Shown here: piece after piece, positions 21,589-33,483 of the stretch
Numbering within the stretch: the first letter of the stretch is position 1
Layout of the letters: every line of letters starts with the position of its first letter
Origin: Trifolium pratense
Lineage: Eukaryota; Streptophyta; Magnoliopsida; Fabales; Fabaceae
NCBI RefSeq assembly: GCF_020283565.1
Contig: NC_060061.1
Location: 3,480,010 to 3,544,009, forward strand
DNA: 64,000 nucleotides
Reading direction: 5' to 3'
Position numbers and translations under genes: made by a program
Notes under the pieces: generated by a model
Databases searched by the model: none
Seen by the model: the letters and a program-made list of their open reading frames with translations, nothing else
Told to the model about the DNA's origin: nothing

Positions 21589-23103
21589 TCAACCTGTTAG
21601 CTGTTCACTTGCTCTATCATTTTTAGCCTCTCCTTCGTCTGAACCGTCAGCTTCTGCCAACTCTGATACAGTACCAGTGGCAACAGTGCTCTCCAACGAT
21701 TCAGCAGGAGTGGCAACAGCGCTCTCTGGCTCAGTTTCCTTATTCCCAAACAACTTGGAAGTTAATAAAAATCCAGATCCTATTCTCCTTTTAGCAGCTT
21801 CTGCTGCCTCAGCCTCCTTAGCCTTAGCTTCAGCTTTCAACCTTTCCTTCTCCTCCATCAGTTTGGTCAAGTCCTCTTCTCTCCCTTCTTTTCTCAATTC
21901 CACCTTAACAAACTCTTGGAATTCCTCGTCAAAGTCAACACCATTGTCATCCAACAACATATCAACAATCTGAAGCACATCATCCAACCTTCCTGCCTCG
22001 CTCAACACCTTCATCATGAACTGATAGCTAGCAACATCCATCTTGAGCTTCTTCACCATTAGGTCAAAGAAAGACTTGGCATCATCAATCTTCCCAACTT
22101 TAACCAACCCATCAACCAATCTATTGTAAACAGCCAAGTTAGGCCTCAAGCCCGATTCCACCATTTTTCTAAAATAGCCAGCAGCATCATCAGGCCGGTT
22201 CTCTTTGAAACAAGTATCCATCAACAAGCCATATGTATACTCATCAGGGTTCACCCCTTTACCCTCCATTTCTCCATAAACCTCCTCAGCTTCCAAAATC
22301 AGCCCATTATTACACAACTGTTCCATCAAGTTATTAAAGGATAACGTATCCGGCCTACAACGATACTCACCCATGCTCCTGAAAACCTGAATTGCCTCCT
22401 TGAATCTTCCCTCAGCACAATAACCATCCACCATGACATTAAAGCATCCCAAATTAACAACCAACTTGGCGGGAGGATTATGCTCCTTGATCATCCTATG
22501 GAACAACTTCAACGCCTCATCAAACTTTCCATTCTTTGCAAGAGCATCAAGCACAGAACTATAAGCAATGTCGCTCATCTTCTTTCCCTCTACAAACACC
22601 TTTTGATAACACTCCATAGCCTCATTCTCCATTCCCTTAAGAAAATACCCCTTCATCAAACTCCCTAATACAACCCCATGATCTTCCACAACACCACCCA
22701 ACTTCCCTTCCAACTCCTCATACAACCTTAAAACAGCATCCCCATCGGAATTCCTAGCATAACCCAACATCAAATAATGATAAACAAGAGGATCAGGAGC
22801 AAAACCTTTAGCATCCTCCATTTGATCCTTAATATCAATAGCACGATCAACCTTATTGTTATCAATCAAACCCTTCACAACAATGCGAAAAGTGGTTGAA
22901 GAAGGGTTAACTGGATCATTATTGATAAACTGTTTAAAAAGCTCAAGAGCAGTATCCGGCTTATGACAATCAAGATAAGTCTGAAAGATTAAATTGTGAG
23001 TAATGATATTAGGAATAACACCTGCTTTTTTAATGAAACGGTGGAGTGACAGGAGGTCGGAGTATCGCGACTGACTGACGGAGGAGAGCATAGAGAACAG
23101 CAT
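21589..23103 (-). CDS. NUWA: PPR protein with C-terminal coiled coil, NUWA/EMB1796-like (N-terminus lost)
   Basis: The uninterrupted 504-residue frame has about nine pentatricopeptide repeats ([66 protein letters not shown] and others). A Glu/Lys/Ala-rich coiled coil ([20 protein letters not shown]) follows near residues 400-440, then an acidic tail. The order and wording match Arabidopsis At3g49240 (EMB1796/NUWA), a partner of DYW2 in organellar RNA editing complexes; the family lacks DYW or E domains itself. The frame begins at an internal Met. The residues that should precede it, including the organelle targeting peptide, are encoded upstream but out of frame (see 23104-23540). Either this copy is inactive or the sequence carries errors. 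Confidence 0.85.
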   Translation of the reverse strand: MLFSMLSSVSQSRYSDLLSLHRFIKKAGVIPNIITHNLIFQTYLDCHKPDTALELFKQFINNDPVNPSSTTFRIVVKGLIDNNKVDRAIDIKDQMEDAKGFAPDPLVYHYLMLGYARNSDGDAVLRLYEELEGKLGGVVEDHGVVLGSLMKGYFLKGMENEAMECYQKVFVEGKKMSDIAYSSVLDALAKNGKFDEALKLFHRMIKEHNPPAKLVVNLGCFNVMVDGYCAEGRFKEAIQVFRSMGEYRCRPDTLSFNNLMEQLCNNGLILEAEEVYGEMEGKGVNPDEYTYGLLMDTCFKENRPDDAAGYFRKMVESGLRPNLAVYNRLVDGLVKVGKIDDAKSFFDLMVKKLKMDVASYQFMMKVLSEAGRLDDVLQIVDMLLDDNGVDFDEEFQEFVKVELRKEGREEDLTKLMEEKERLKAEAKAKEAEAAEAAKRRIGSGFLLTSKLFGNKETEPESAVATPAESLESTVATGTVSELAEADGSDEGEAKNDRASEQLTG

Positions 23104-23540
23104 TAATTGATGGTGAAAATAGTAGGACGGCAGTTTGAATAAATGGAGTGGCGCGTGTAAAGTGCAGCTTCATCGAGATCATTTTGACGAATAAGCTATG
23201 GTTAAGATATGGTTATGAAGGTTGAGACGGTTACCGGTTAAAGCGGAAGCGTGTTCGGGAAGTTTAGGGTTACTGGGATTAAGATAATAATAAGCTGGTG
23301 ATTGTGATTTAGGGTTTGGATTAGGTGATTGTTGTTGGTTTCGGTTAAGAGAGGAGAGTGGTGGTTCGATTCGGATTTGTCGCTTACGACGGCGGCGTTC
23401 GGCGGCAGCTTCTTCAGGGGAGGCGAAAAGAAGGTTGACAGATTCGGATATGTCTGTGAGGTTGTGCGATGGTTTTGAGTTGAGTCAGGAATGTAGCTTT
23501 GAAGAGTGCCATGGTTTTGAGTTGAGTGAGGAAACAATTT
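23104..23540 (-). pseudogene. NUWA: Disrupted 5' coding part of the NUWA-like PPR gene
   Basis: Minus-strand translation gives the expected N-terminal segments in different frames: [20 protein letters not shown] and [19 protein letters not shown], then [17 protein letters not shown] to PTIFTIN, then [10 protein letters not shown], then the main frame from [11 protein letters not shown]. Three 4-bp insertions explain the three shifts: ATAG in AACCATAGCTT, TTAA in CATCAATTAATGC, and a CAGT duplication in CAGTCAGTCGC. Together they add 12 bp, so the frame is restored, but stops fall between them. A fourth shift lies between the first ATG (about 23512) and the ASPEEAAAE segment. Confidence 0.75.
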
Positions 23541-23652
23541 GACTCATTTACAAAGGAGAGTGGAACTATTGATGTAGAATCTGCAGTGGAGCCTGATTAT
23601 TATCCTTTAGCTGGTAACAATTTGACTCAAAATGCAGTTGTAGATAATGTGT
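23524..23652 (+). pseudogene. Orphan plus-strand coding fragment
   Basis: One plus-strand frame reads RKQFDSFTKESGTIDVESAV, then EPDYYPLAGNNLTQNAVVDNV (the second split as EPDYYPLAG and NNLTQNAVVDNV), and stops at TAA. Codon use is gene-like and GC is raised. It looks like the C-terminal end of a protein exon; I do not recognise the parent and no upstream exon is visible. Confidence 0.3.
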
Positions 23653-23659
23653 AATCCAT

Positions 23660-25380
23660 GTATAAATGTAGCAATTACATTTTCAGTGATCTTTTTGTAC
23701 GATTCTGTTAATAATTGAGAGTAGAGTTCTAGGTAGGTAGTACATTCCACACTCTTCTAGCATAAACTTTGAAAAGGCTGCAACGATTTAGATGGTCATG
23801 ATTCATGAAGTAGCTTGCACCATCCTGTATGGTTAGCTACATAAACAAGATTAGTGGTTGATTCTGTTATGGTGTCTAGCAGAATCAAATAAAATTTGCT
23901 TTTCTTTTTGTATTCAATGCAAGACACGGCTGCATGTACCTAAAAAGTGGTTTTTTGCTTTTCTAATTAACCTAAAAAATGGTTTTTTTGCTTATAATAG
24001 TGACCGAAGGAGTAATATTATATCTCAAATAAATCATGAACCATTTTGACATAAAGACAGGAATTTGTACCTGTTGAGCCTGTTTGAAAAATCATACTAA
24101 TATTTGAGTTATGTTTTGGATAAATAACTTAATTAAGCGTTTATAGCATAAGAGCTAATCATATAAGTGTATATGTGTAACTTATTTCTATAACAAAAGA
24201 TAAAATAAAGTCAACCACATAATTTCTTTTGTACTTCTTGGATACAACCACTCAAATCACAAGGGAGATTCACACTAAGTCATTCAGGGTGAGAGAAAGT
24301 ACTGCAGAAGTGGATGCAGTAGCATAGGTTCATATATATGTAACTGTTATATTGAAATTGATAATAAATATGATACTTTTCATCTGTAGTATTAGTTTTT
24401 CTAGAAGTTCAGTTGTAGATTTCTATAATTATTATCTCTTTAATGATAGTAGTTGGTATTGAAGTTGTATTTGAGTCTTGTGTTGCTAAAGATTACCAAG
24501 CTGTGCGATGTTTATATGTGCTAAGGGCACCTACATCATATAAGTTAGCCTTTTGGAATTAGATCCAAAGCAATTTAACATTAGCATGGTATCAAAATTG
24601 GATTTTCCAGGCAATGCTGGAATTTGACTAAGGTGCGCTATATTGAAGTTGCATTTTTGCTCCAGATACATGATCTCACTCACTCACTGATTAAGTTAAG
24701 TTTTTTTTTTTTTAATCAGACTCATTAAGTTAAGTTTTGGAAGAGAGATCCAAAACAGCCCATTGTTTCTGTTTTTCCCTGGGTGGGAGATTTGTTAAAT
24801 TGAGTGTCATTTACGCGCAAATGCAAAGACTAATTCCTGGTACAATGGGAAAAGTGGAAAAAGGGCAAAAAAGACTAATTAACCGGTTTTGAGACCCATT
24901 CTGCTTGGTTTTCGTGTGGATCAAAGAGGTTTTTATTGAATTGATCGAATTACATTTGAAGGACCAAAACAAAATTAAAAAAAATAGTTATGGGACTAAA
25001 GTGCAAATACAAAATAAGATAAAGGATCAAATATGTAATTTAAACTAATTTTTTCCTATATTTGTTTTTTAGTTTATCTTACTCCCTAATTGAACCAGTG
25101 TCCCATCAATTTAGCATATCAACCTAATTGATCACCAAGTGTTTAATAATAACAATCCACTCAAGAGTATACTCTTAAAATGGTCACATTGTCATAACAA
25201 AATCAGTGAACAAAATTTTGTGCAGCAAGGAAGAGTATACAATTGAAGTCTGTGTGCTAACACATACTTTTACATTACACAGTTTTTCTATGTCACATAC
25301 TTTTACAACATACTTTTAATAAGAGTTTTTCTATTGTCATAACCAATTATTTCATTCAAACAATTTTAATATAGGCATAT
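23660..25380. other. Intergenic, no gene seen
   Basis: AT-rich DNA. It includes an imperfect duplication of CCTAAAAAGTGGTTTTTTGC at 23940-23993 and the micro-insertion at 24690. The GGACCAAAACAAAATTAAA region near 24960 is reminiscent of transposon ends but lacks a mate. Confidence 0.4.
24690..24738. repeat. Micro-insertion with 15-bp direct repeats
   Basis: ATTAAGTTAAGTTTT at 24690-24704 recurs at 24724-24738 around a 19-bp insert, a T run followed by AATCAGACTC. Confidence 0.8.
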
Positions 25381-25386
25381 TGCAAT

Positions 25387-25520
25387 GATTACATTTGTTT
25401 AATTGTGCAAGAGTTACAACATCCGACAACAAATTTATTCAAGTTTATGGGTTTCACCAAGAATACAAGTTTAATTGTGCAATGGTTACATTTGTTTAAT
25501 TGTGCAAGAGTTCCATTATT
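25387..25520. repeat. Short tandem duplication
   Basis: The phrase TTACATTTGTTTAATTGTGC followed by AAGAGTT occurs at about 25389 and again at about 25486, giving a period near 97 bp. Confidence 0.6.
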
Positions 25521-25543
25521 TTTCCTTTTATTACTATCGCACG

Positions 25544-25561
25544 GGTCGTAACGTTACGACC
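25544..25561. repeat. Perfect 18-bp palindrome
   Basis: GGTCGTAACGTTACGACC follows CGCACG and precedes a T run. It resembles the hairpin tips seen at Helitron and other transposon ends, but no CTRR follows on either strand. Confidence 0.5.
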
Positions 25562-25654
25562 ATATTTTTTTTTAAGTTATAGTTTGTAATCAAAATTGTT
25601 TTCAATTATAAATATTTAAATTGAAAAAACCAATCACACATAGAACATATTTAT

Positions 25655-26040
25655 ATATTAGTTAGAATTTATCTCGTGTAAAATAATTTTTTTTAAAATT
25701 TTATTAGTAAGAACTTGTCTCGCATATGATAACTATGTGGAAACTAGCTCGACTGAAAGTTCATGAGATGAGGATCACAGATCCATGGCGTAAATCGACG
25801 GACGTGCTCAGAGGTGGTCGAAAACAGAGCTTTTTGGCGGCGGAGTTCAGCAACAACTTCACTGTTTTCAAAAACAGATCGAATAGAAATATAGATCGTG
25901 TAGCTTGCAGCCAAATAAAGTTGTAGCTGAACTCCGACGAGGGACGCTGTGAAGACGCATATACGACTAGGGTTTGTAGCAGGGAGGAGATATGTTTCTT
26001 TTTTTGCAATAGATAGAGAGAAAATAAATTAGAAAATGAG
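25655..26040. other. Helitron-like interior with a GC-richer captured segment
   Basis: After one unit of the 105-bp repeat family (25655-25745) comes a GC-richer stretch (25745-26000) with open frames on both strands: 66 codons plus, 82 codons minus. It looks like a captured piece of a plant gene or promoter; the source is not recognised. Its position ahead of the Helitron end at 26847 makes capture plausible. Confidence 0.35.
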
Positions 26041-26138
26041 AAAGGAAAGTAATAAGTAAAAGGAAATGCAAAGGCCGCTATTTTTATTTTTGTTTTTGGT
26101 GTAATTTTATTAAAAAAAATTAAAAATTCAATAGAGAT

Positions 26139-26281
26139 CCACCGACGGTGTAAAATAGTTTTATACGATCACTCAATAAATAACTATCAATTTTCCATGT
26201 CATATTAAGAAAGAGGGTGAAGTGAGGTGATGTGGCGAAAAACATCGTTGATATTGGTTGACAGTTTACACTATCCGTGCA
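26139..26281. mobile_element. Diverged MITE of the TGCACCG-GTGTAAA family
   Basis: Left end CACCGACGGTGTAAA and right end TTTACACTATCCGTGCA form imperfect inverted repeats like those of the MITE at 17393. The core has the same GTGATGTGGC-type motif. Confidence 0.65.
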
Positions 26282-26327
26282 TATTCATTTTTCTCTAATT
26301 CGATTGTTTTTTTATGAGAAAAAAAAA

Positions 26328-26442
26328 TGCACCGACAGTGTAAAATTACTTTAAACCTTCAACCCATCAATCATGTAAAGAAAAAGTTGTGAGTAATTTC
26401 TTATTGGATGATCGTGTAAAAAAAAGTTACTCTGTCATTGCA
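26328..26442. mobile_element. Diverged MITE of the TGCACCG-GTGTAAA family
   Basis: TGCACCGACAGTGTAAAA at the left and GTTACTCTGTCATTGCA at the right are imperfect inverted ends. The body is shortened to about 115 bp. Confidence 0.6.
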
Positions 26443-26818
26443 TCTCATTAAACTTTTTTTTTATAACATAATCAGATTTATGTCTTATTACAGTTTAGTT
26501 CATAAGTATTAATAACATTATTGAAATACCAATTAAAATTCAAACATAATTGATAATTGTCTTCGTAAATACATCTCAGTTGATAAGAATATCGCATTTT
26601 TTATATATAGAGGTGGGTTCAAATATGTAATCTCTCACTTTTTCACCTCAATACGTAAATAAATAATTTTTTCACTATCAGTATTCAACCGACTACACCG
26701 CATAATCTGATTTGGGGTCGGACATCAAATAGTTCCAACCCATCTCAATTTTTTAATTTTTTTTGGTCAGCAATATGTTCAATATTTAATTGTGCATAAT
26801 TGACATTTGCTTAATTAC

Positions 26819-26847
26819 CCCGTGCAAGTGCACGGAATCCACACTAG
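26819..26847 (+). mobile_element. Helitron 3' terminus (hairpin plus CTAG)
   Basis: CCGTGCA / TGCACGG (26820-26826 and 26829-26835) form a stem with a 2-base loop, followed 8 bases later by CTAG (26844-26847) and then T. It has the same architecture as the end at 9382. The element would extend leftwards; its 5' end was not fixed. Confidence 0.78.
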
Positions 26848-26909
26848 TTATTATCAAAGCATAAAACTGTAAATGTAATTTATAAACTTAAATTGTGAAT
26901 TCAATATGT

Positions 26910-27610
26910 ATAAATAATCTTTTACTAGTAAAAGGAAGGTTGAGTTACTCAAAAGCAAGCATTGTGATGATGTGGCATGCTTTAGAGAGCTTCTCATATC
27001 TATTTAAAATTTATCCCACAATTTATTTTGTGTGTCCATTCATCCTCCAAAATAATTATCTATATGTTACAATAATAATGGCTCCCAATAATAATGAAAG
27101 AAAAAAAAGAAAAAAAAGATCAAATTACAAAAGAACAATGAATAGATATATGCTCTTTCATATTTTACACTACCAAACATAAAATATAAATCATGCATGC
27201 GTAAATATGATTTGCAATTTGTAAAATTTTACTTTAAATAAATAAACCAAATAAAAAAATTACTCCTCAAAAAAATTCCATGCTTGACAAAATAAATAAA
27301 TAAATTTTATGAAAAAAAATACTTTAGTTATATTGTTTATTAATTAATTACTATTGTGCTACTTTTTCAAAAAAATTACTATTGTGCTATTATTTAAAAA
27401 AAAATTAACTTTGTCACACCAACTTTTAAACTACCATTCTTTCGTATTCCTTAACTCTTATTCTTTAACTATGACAAATAAATTTATCAAACAATCCTTT
27501 AAAAGGAAGATTGAGTTGTTCACAAGCAAGCATTGTGATGATGTGACGCTCTATAAGAAAAGTTTACAATCTCTATTAAAACCTTTTCATATTTTTTCAT
27601 ATAATAGAGT
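26910..27610 (+). repeat. Two diverged copies of a coding-like fragment
   Basis: The segments near 26925-27010 and 27497-27590 both read, in one plus frame, KRK-(V/I)-EL-xx-SKHCDDV followed by a Leu-rich stretch, and share AAGCAAGCATTGTGATGATG. They lie about 560 bp apart, so a segment was duplicated. The parent protein is not recognised. Confidence 0.45.
27347..27389. repeat. Micro-insertion with 15-bp direct repeats
   Basis: ATTACTATTGTGCTA at 27347-27361 recurs at 27375-27389 around a 13-bp insert, CTTTTTCAAAAAA. Confidence 0.85.
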
Positions 27611-27659
27611 TACTCTAATAATAAATAATAATAATATATTAAAAAAAAAAAACTAACAC

Positions 27660-30550
27660 AATTTATTGTTGTTGAATTGAGACAAAAATGAATTGCAAGC
27701 AATGAAAGGTGAAATGGTGCATCATGTTATTGTTTTAATTGCATTGCAATATATTATTAAAATATATATTGTATGTTACAATTCCCTATTAATGCAATTG
27801 AAAACAAAGAATTCTTGGAGACACTAATATTGAATATGTTAATTTAGCTAATTATCAAACACAAGCTCTATATAAAGTTAACCCAAAAGCTAATTATCAC
27901 CACCACCATATCAGGAAGTCTACCTTCTATGTTTTAACAAAATTTTAATTTATCTATCTCATAGCAAAAACTTTATGGTTTCTTTGTCTAACATCTCCAT
28001 GAGAAAAAGTTATGCTTCTTCATCTTCCATATGTTAAAGTTACACATTATAGTGTCTTGAATTGATTTAAAAGCTATTGTGTGCATATATATAGTTACAT
28101 CATAAGTATATTTGTTTTTGTCCTTGGTAGGTGATGGTGTCTAACCTCTTAGAATATCAGGTATGTCTACATGTGATTGATTAAGAAATTGATATACATA
28201 TATGTGATAGTTGCCTATTAATATGTTTGTAAATTGGAATTTTTCTATTACTCTGAGTTTAGAACATCTCTAATCATTTTTTATATTTCTTTTTTAGGTT
28301 GGATATTTTTTTAAATATCAACCGGTGTTTTGTTCGATGATTAATTAAACTTTGAGTTGAATCGATTAATATGAATATGACTATTTTTTCATGTGAAGGA
28401 GGAGAACAGAATAAAACATACTTCTATTTTTGCTTACGTTGCATCCTATGAATGTTTGTAAACCTATGAAATGGCACCTCATGTGAGGATGTGTATTTAA
28501 CTCTGATGGCAGTTTGTAAACCATCATTTTTTTTAATTGATATAATGTTTGTAATTAGACAACTTTCTTTTTTCATTTATTATTTTATTAGTATAATGTT
28601 TTAGCTTATTTGTTTCTTATTTTCTTTTTCATTTATTATTTTATATAAGGTAAAAGATTTGTATAAAAAATTGTTGATTAATGGGAATATAATTAATTTT
28701 TTTCATGTGAATAAGTTGAAGAGGATAAAAGAGACTTCTATTTATTGATTTTGAAGTCCCTTAAAATTTATATAGATCGAGGGTATATTGATGTTGGAGG
28801 CATTTAATTAAAAGAAGACAATCCAAATAATTTAAAAATATAAATATGTGTCTCATTTTTAAATACTATATTGTCTACAATGTGTAGGTAATCTACTTGA
28901 TCTCAATCAAGAGAAATATAGAAACAATAACAAAGTAGAAATTAAAATAATTTTTTTTTTTTTTTTGTAGTTGATACTCAAGTCATGTGGTTCTTATAAT
29001 TGTAATACATGCAAGAAGTATATTGATTCAACTTGACTTAGAGGTTGTCCAAATATATAATCTTCATGCATTTATCGTATAACACTTGCCTAAATCTGGA
29101 TGGTTCAATATGAATATATATGAATTTTAATAGATAGTCCTATTTTAATCTACGCATGACATCTTATTCTTACAACCATAAAATGAATCGATGAAAAGAA
29201 TTGTGCTAAAAACATGTTAGTTTAGAAATTGTGCTAAATACTTTTTCCTCCCACTTAGAATTGTACTAAAAACTTTCTAAATTAAATTAAAAAAAGACAA
29301 AAATTATTAAATAAAAATTGTTGATGCTCATTTGTCAAAATAAATTTTAGAAATTATTAAAACCGTAGATGTTAAAATATATTTACATATATTTAGAAAA
29401 TATAATCACACATATATTTAAACATATTTACACACAACTAAAATTCACCAATAATTCAAAAATTATTAATTTAATTTACGTAATAATATAACTTTTTGGA
29501 TAAATTAATTACATATTCTAAAAGAATGTTTACGTTACGGCTGAAAATAAAATAGTGGAATATTTATAAGAATAAGATGACATTTTTTTAAGCAAATAAG
29601 AAAATGACACATGTTAAATCTTAAATTCATCTATAAGACTTTCTTTACCTTAACCAAATAACTAAACCTAAATTCAAATATATAAAATCTTCGTCCAAAG
29701 TTATATATTGACAACAACAAATATTCAAAGTTTATATAATATAATAAGAAAAATAAAATAAATGTTCAAGAAAATATTAAATAAGAGGGGCAAAAACTAA
29801 CAATAATTTTGAAGAGACACAAACCTCACCAAGAAAAAGAAAAACAAACCAAAAACAAAAGGACCAAGCAAAAAAAAATGTGAACCAAACAATAGACTAA
29901 AAAATTTGGACTAATAAAGTTGGAATAAAATTTCAGCAAGTGAATAAGTGAGAATAAACTCCAAGAGAACGAGAGATGAGTAAGTAGATAAACTATTTGG
30001 AACGTTAAATTGCATAGAACGTAGTAAGCAAATACGCTGTTTGAGATATAATTTTCAAAAAATGAGATCACGTGTAACAAATAGTCAAACCCACCATATA
30101 TGAATCATATTCTATAATCAAAACTTATTTTAACATTTCTCATGAGCAATATTGTCTACAAGTATAATTAGGTATGCCTCCAACTCTTATTGAAAATAAT
30201 AAAATAAGGGATACATCAAAAATAAAAAAACAAAGTGGCATTTGACTATAAAATTGCAACTCATATAAAGAAAACTAAAATCTTATATGATTACACTAAT
30301 AAAATAAAAAATGATACATCCTTTCAAACTTATAAAATATTATAAGAGATCTATTACATTAAAATATGAACATACTACGATATAAATTAATAAAAAATCT
30401 AATATTTCTAAACAACTTTTTTTTACCCATATACTAATATTAAATATAATCATATTTTAAAATAATATCTATTATTTAAATATATGTGATTATAGTTATC
30501 ACAATTATTATTTTTTATTTATAAAAATATTTTAATTATATATTTTAATC
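27660..30550. other. AT-rich stretch, probably Helitron interior; no gene seen
   Basis: Nearly 3 kb of very AT-rich DNA ahead of the Helitron end at 30581. No reading frame shows family motifs, and no Rep/helicase domain was found. Whether all of it belongs to one element is unknown because the 5' terminus was not identified. Confidence 0.4.
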
Positions 30551-30554
30551 AAAT

Positions 30555-30581
30555 CCGTGCAACGCACGGGGTTACCCCTAG
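30555..30581 (+). mobile_element. Helitron 3' terminus (hairpin plus CTAG)
   Basis: CCGTGC / GCACGG (30555-30560 and 30564-30569, loop AAC) is followed 8 bases later by CTAG (30578-30581) and then T. This is the third such end in the window with the same GTGC stem core, so all three probably belong to related subfamilies. Confidence 0.8.
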
Positions 30582-30599
30582 TGTAATCTAATTGCATAG

Positions 30600-31830
30600 T
30601 ACAACAATTGAACAACCAATGATTAATGAGTTTTCTTAAAAAATAATTATTTAGGAAAATTCGAATTTAATTTTTGAAATGAACAAATTTTGATCAAATT
30701 TTATTTATTAACTGAACTTTGAATTATTATACTTGTTTTTGAAAATCGGAAGATTAACAAAATATAATAGAGTTGCATAATACAGTGATCGATATAGATT
30801 AAGTGCATTTGATTTTTCTTAATAGCATTTTTTTTTATAAATCAACAAAAATTTATTTTAGATATTTTTTAAGAAGTTAAATTAGCCCACTCAAATTGAA
30901 TTTATTTTAGATTATAGATATATGTTCCCAGCATAAGAAGTGCCAAAAAGCATAGAAACAATAACAACAAAAAGGTAACTACAATTCCCGTATGAAACGA
31001 ATATCATTCGAAAAAAACAAAAACAGGGGAAAATAAAGAAAGGCAGCCAAGAACCAACTATATATACAGTATAATGTAATTATATATGTCAATGTTGTGT
31101 TGGTATATTGGTACCGGAACCGACGTGTGTTTGATACCATAACATTGACAAGTGTTTCACAATTTTAACCTATTAATTGTTTGCTTTTCTTTTTTTGATT
31201 GAGATTAATTTTTTGTCGATTAATTTAATCTTTAAACCATTTATTGTATTAGTGCAAGAAATATCTAAATCATCATCTCGTGAAGGAGAAAATGAAGAAT
31301 ATGAAAATTATGATGATAATTTAGATTGAAATATTGTTTGTGAAGAAGAAATACCTAGAACTGCAATGATATGATATTTACGTAGTTTCGAATAGGAAAT
31401 TACCTTGTATTACATGAATTATGGATTTTGGAATTAATAAAATAAGTTCGAAAAATGAAGATGACAGAAAAAAAAATGTTACTTAACATGTAGTCGTAGT
31501 AGCCGTAAAGTATGTGAGCAATTCAAACTTCAAAGAATGGTTTGAATTTTTTAACTTTGAGATGAGATTAAACAATTATTTAAAAAAAATATAGAAAATT
31601 AAATAATGTATATAGCCACGTAATTGTTATCATGAAAACACCCTTTGTATGAAAAACATTTCTTTTCATATATACTTTCTTTCATCCCATTTTAAAAAAT
31701 ATATACTTTAATTAAATATTTTGACAGTATTTTTCTAAAATATATAAATGTAAATATCTAAATGAGACACCAGAATTCAAAAAAAAAAAAAAAGAACAAA
31801 TAGATTCAGAAAATAAAAGAAAAGAAACAC
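30600..31830. other. Upstream region of the XCT gene; no gene seen
   Basis: AT-rich spacer. A short plus-strand frame near 31255-31330 reads QEISKSSSREGENEEYENYD before a stop and may be a transposon protein remnant. No TATA box was convincing for the XCT gene. Confidence 0.35.
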
Positions 31831-31849
31831 GCGATTCATTCATCTCCTT

Positions 31850-31972
31850 TCCTTGAAGGTTGAATCACCATATCCACCATCGCCGTTGCCGTCTCCGTCC
31901 GTCCACCGTACCGTACGCCGTCCTTCCACTTCCTCCTCCTTTTCCTTCGTCACTGCCGCCCCTGCCTGGTAC
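31850..31972 (+). other. XCT: Probable untranslated first exon of the XCT gene
   Basis: A GC- and CT-rich block (CCGTTGCCGTCTCCGTCCGT and onward) ends at a donor-like CCTG/GTACAG near 31973. The next exon with coding sequence starts at about 33011 after TTACAG. A leader intron of about 1 kb is common in this kind of housekeeping gene. The exact start is unknown. Confidence 0.5.
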
Positions 31973-33059
31973 AGATAATCCTCTCCCTTTCTTTTCTTCT
32001 TTAATTAAATTTTCCCAAATTAATTTAGGGTTTGAGTTTGCTAGTGATTAGCGCTAGTTTAGGGTTTGAGTTTGCTAGTAATTAGTGCTTTATGCTTCGT
32101 CATTAAATTTTGTATTTCATGTGAACTATTTAGTTAATTTTTTATTTGTTATTGCTTTGTGCTTCTGTTATTGCTGGTTTTATTAGTACTTTTCTTATTA
32201 ATGTTAATTTAGCCTCTTTGAAAAAGATAATGAAGATTTAAGAACAAGAATAAGTTACTAAGAACATGTTAATTTAGCCTCTTTCAATGTCTTGATTTTC
32301 TGCTACAAGTATTAAAAGGTTCAACAATGAATTGATTTAAGACTTAAACATGACCTTTCTTTTATTTGCATTTACAAGAGGTTTGGATTAAGTCCTCTGT
32401 GATTTCGTATTGACTAGAGAGCTTAGAGGCTGTGGCTTGTTGGAGTATGACAAAGATTTCAATTTCTTAAACAAATGTATGTGTGTATTACTTTGAACGG
32501 TTTATATATTAATGTTACTACAATTATGGAATGGAGCAAATTGGTAGTTTTATTAAATCATGTTACAAGGCTTCAACTATGTGTGTCTAGTTGTTTGTAT
32601 TTTTTTTTCTCAGTTCTTTTACACAATTTGGTAGTTTTATTAAATGATGTTACATGATTTCTGCAATTTGGCTGTTTTTTTTTTCTTCTAAATTATGTAC
32701 TAAATCAGAAACCCCCAACAACATATTGAAATTTTTATGCCCATTTCTTAAATTTATCACATCCAAATAGCCCTGTGAAGGAGAAAAGTCATAAAGTAGA
32801 AAACCCTAAAATTTATGTTAAATTCCATAAACTGATAGACAAAACCTAAACTCAATTGAAGTAAAGCATTCAGATATCTACGTGTACTCGGTGTCTGGTC
32901 TGGAATTCAAACACACACTTTCCTTTTTGGCCCAGACCCTTATGGGCTAAGGTTGAATTGGGTGGACAAGCCTATATTCACAGCTGAAATACTCCTTTTT
33001 CACAATTACAGACAGCAGGTTGCATATTTTTATCTGAAGAGAAAAAGAGAGAAAGAGAG

Positions 33060-33442
33060 ATGTCGGGTATGGGAGATGGATATGTGGGCACTGCCCAAGA
33101 TGCAGTCCGGATCCGACGGCTAGAGAAACAGAGGGAAGCTGAACGTCGGAAAATCCAAGAGCTGAAATCCAAGTCTGCCACCTCCAATGGTCAACCTGGT
33201 CTCCTCCAGTTTGGTTCCAGCACTTCTGAGGTTACATACTGTTTTTATTTTGTTATTTTTATGTTTCTTCTTTCGATTTTCTCTATTGCAATCACTAACT
33301 AACCAATCCCCCCCCTTTCAATTTCATCATTTCAGATTCTTGAAACTGCTTTTAAGAAAGAAACTGTTGGTCTTGTCACCCGTGAACAGTATGTTGAGAA
33401 GGTATTTTTTTTTTAATTATTATTTTTGAACAAGTTTTTTTA

Positions 33443-33483
<41 letters not shown>

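Noticed and set aside
21677..21973. 98-codon Ser/Leu-rich frame opposite the PPR gene
   Set aside because: Antisense shadow of the coiled-coil and acidic tail of the PPR protein.
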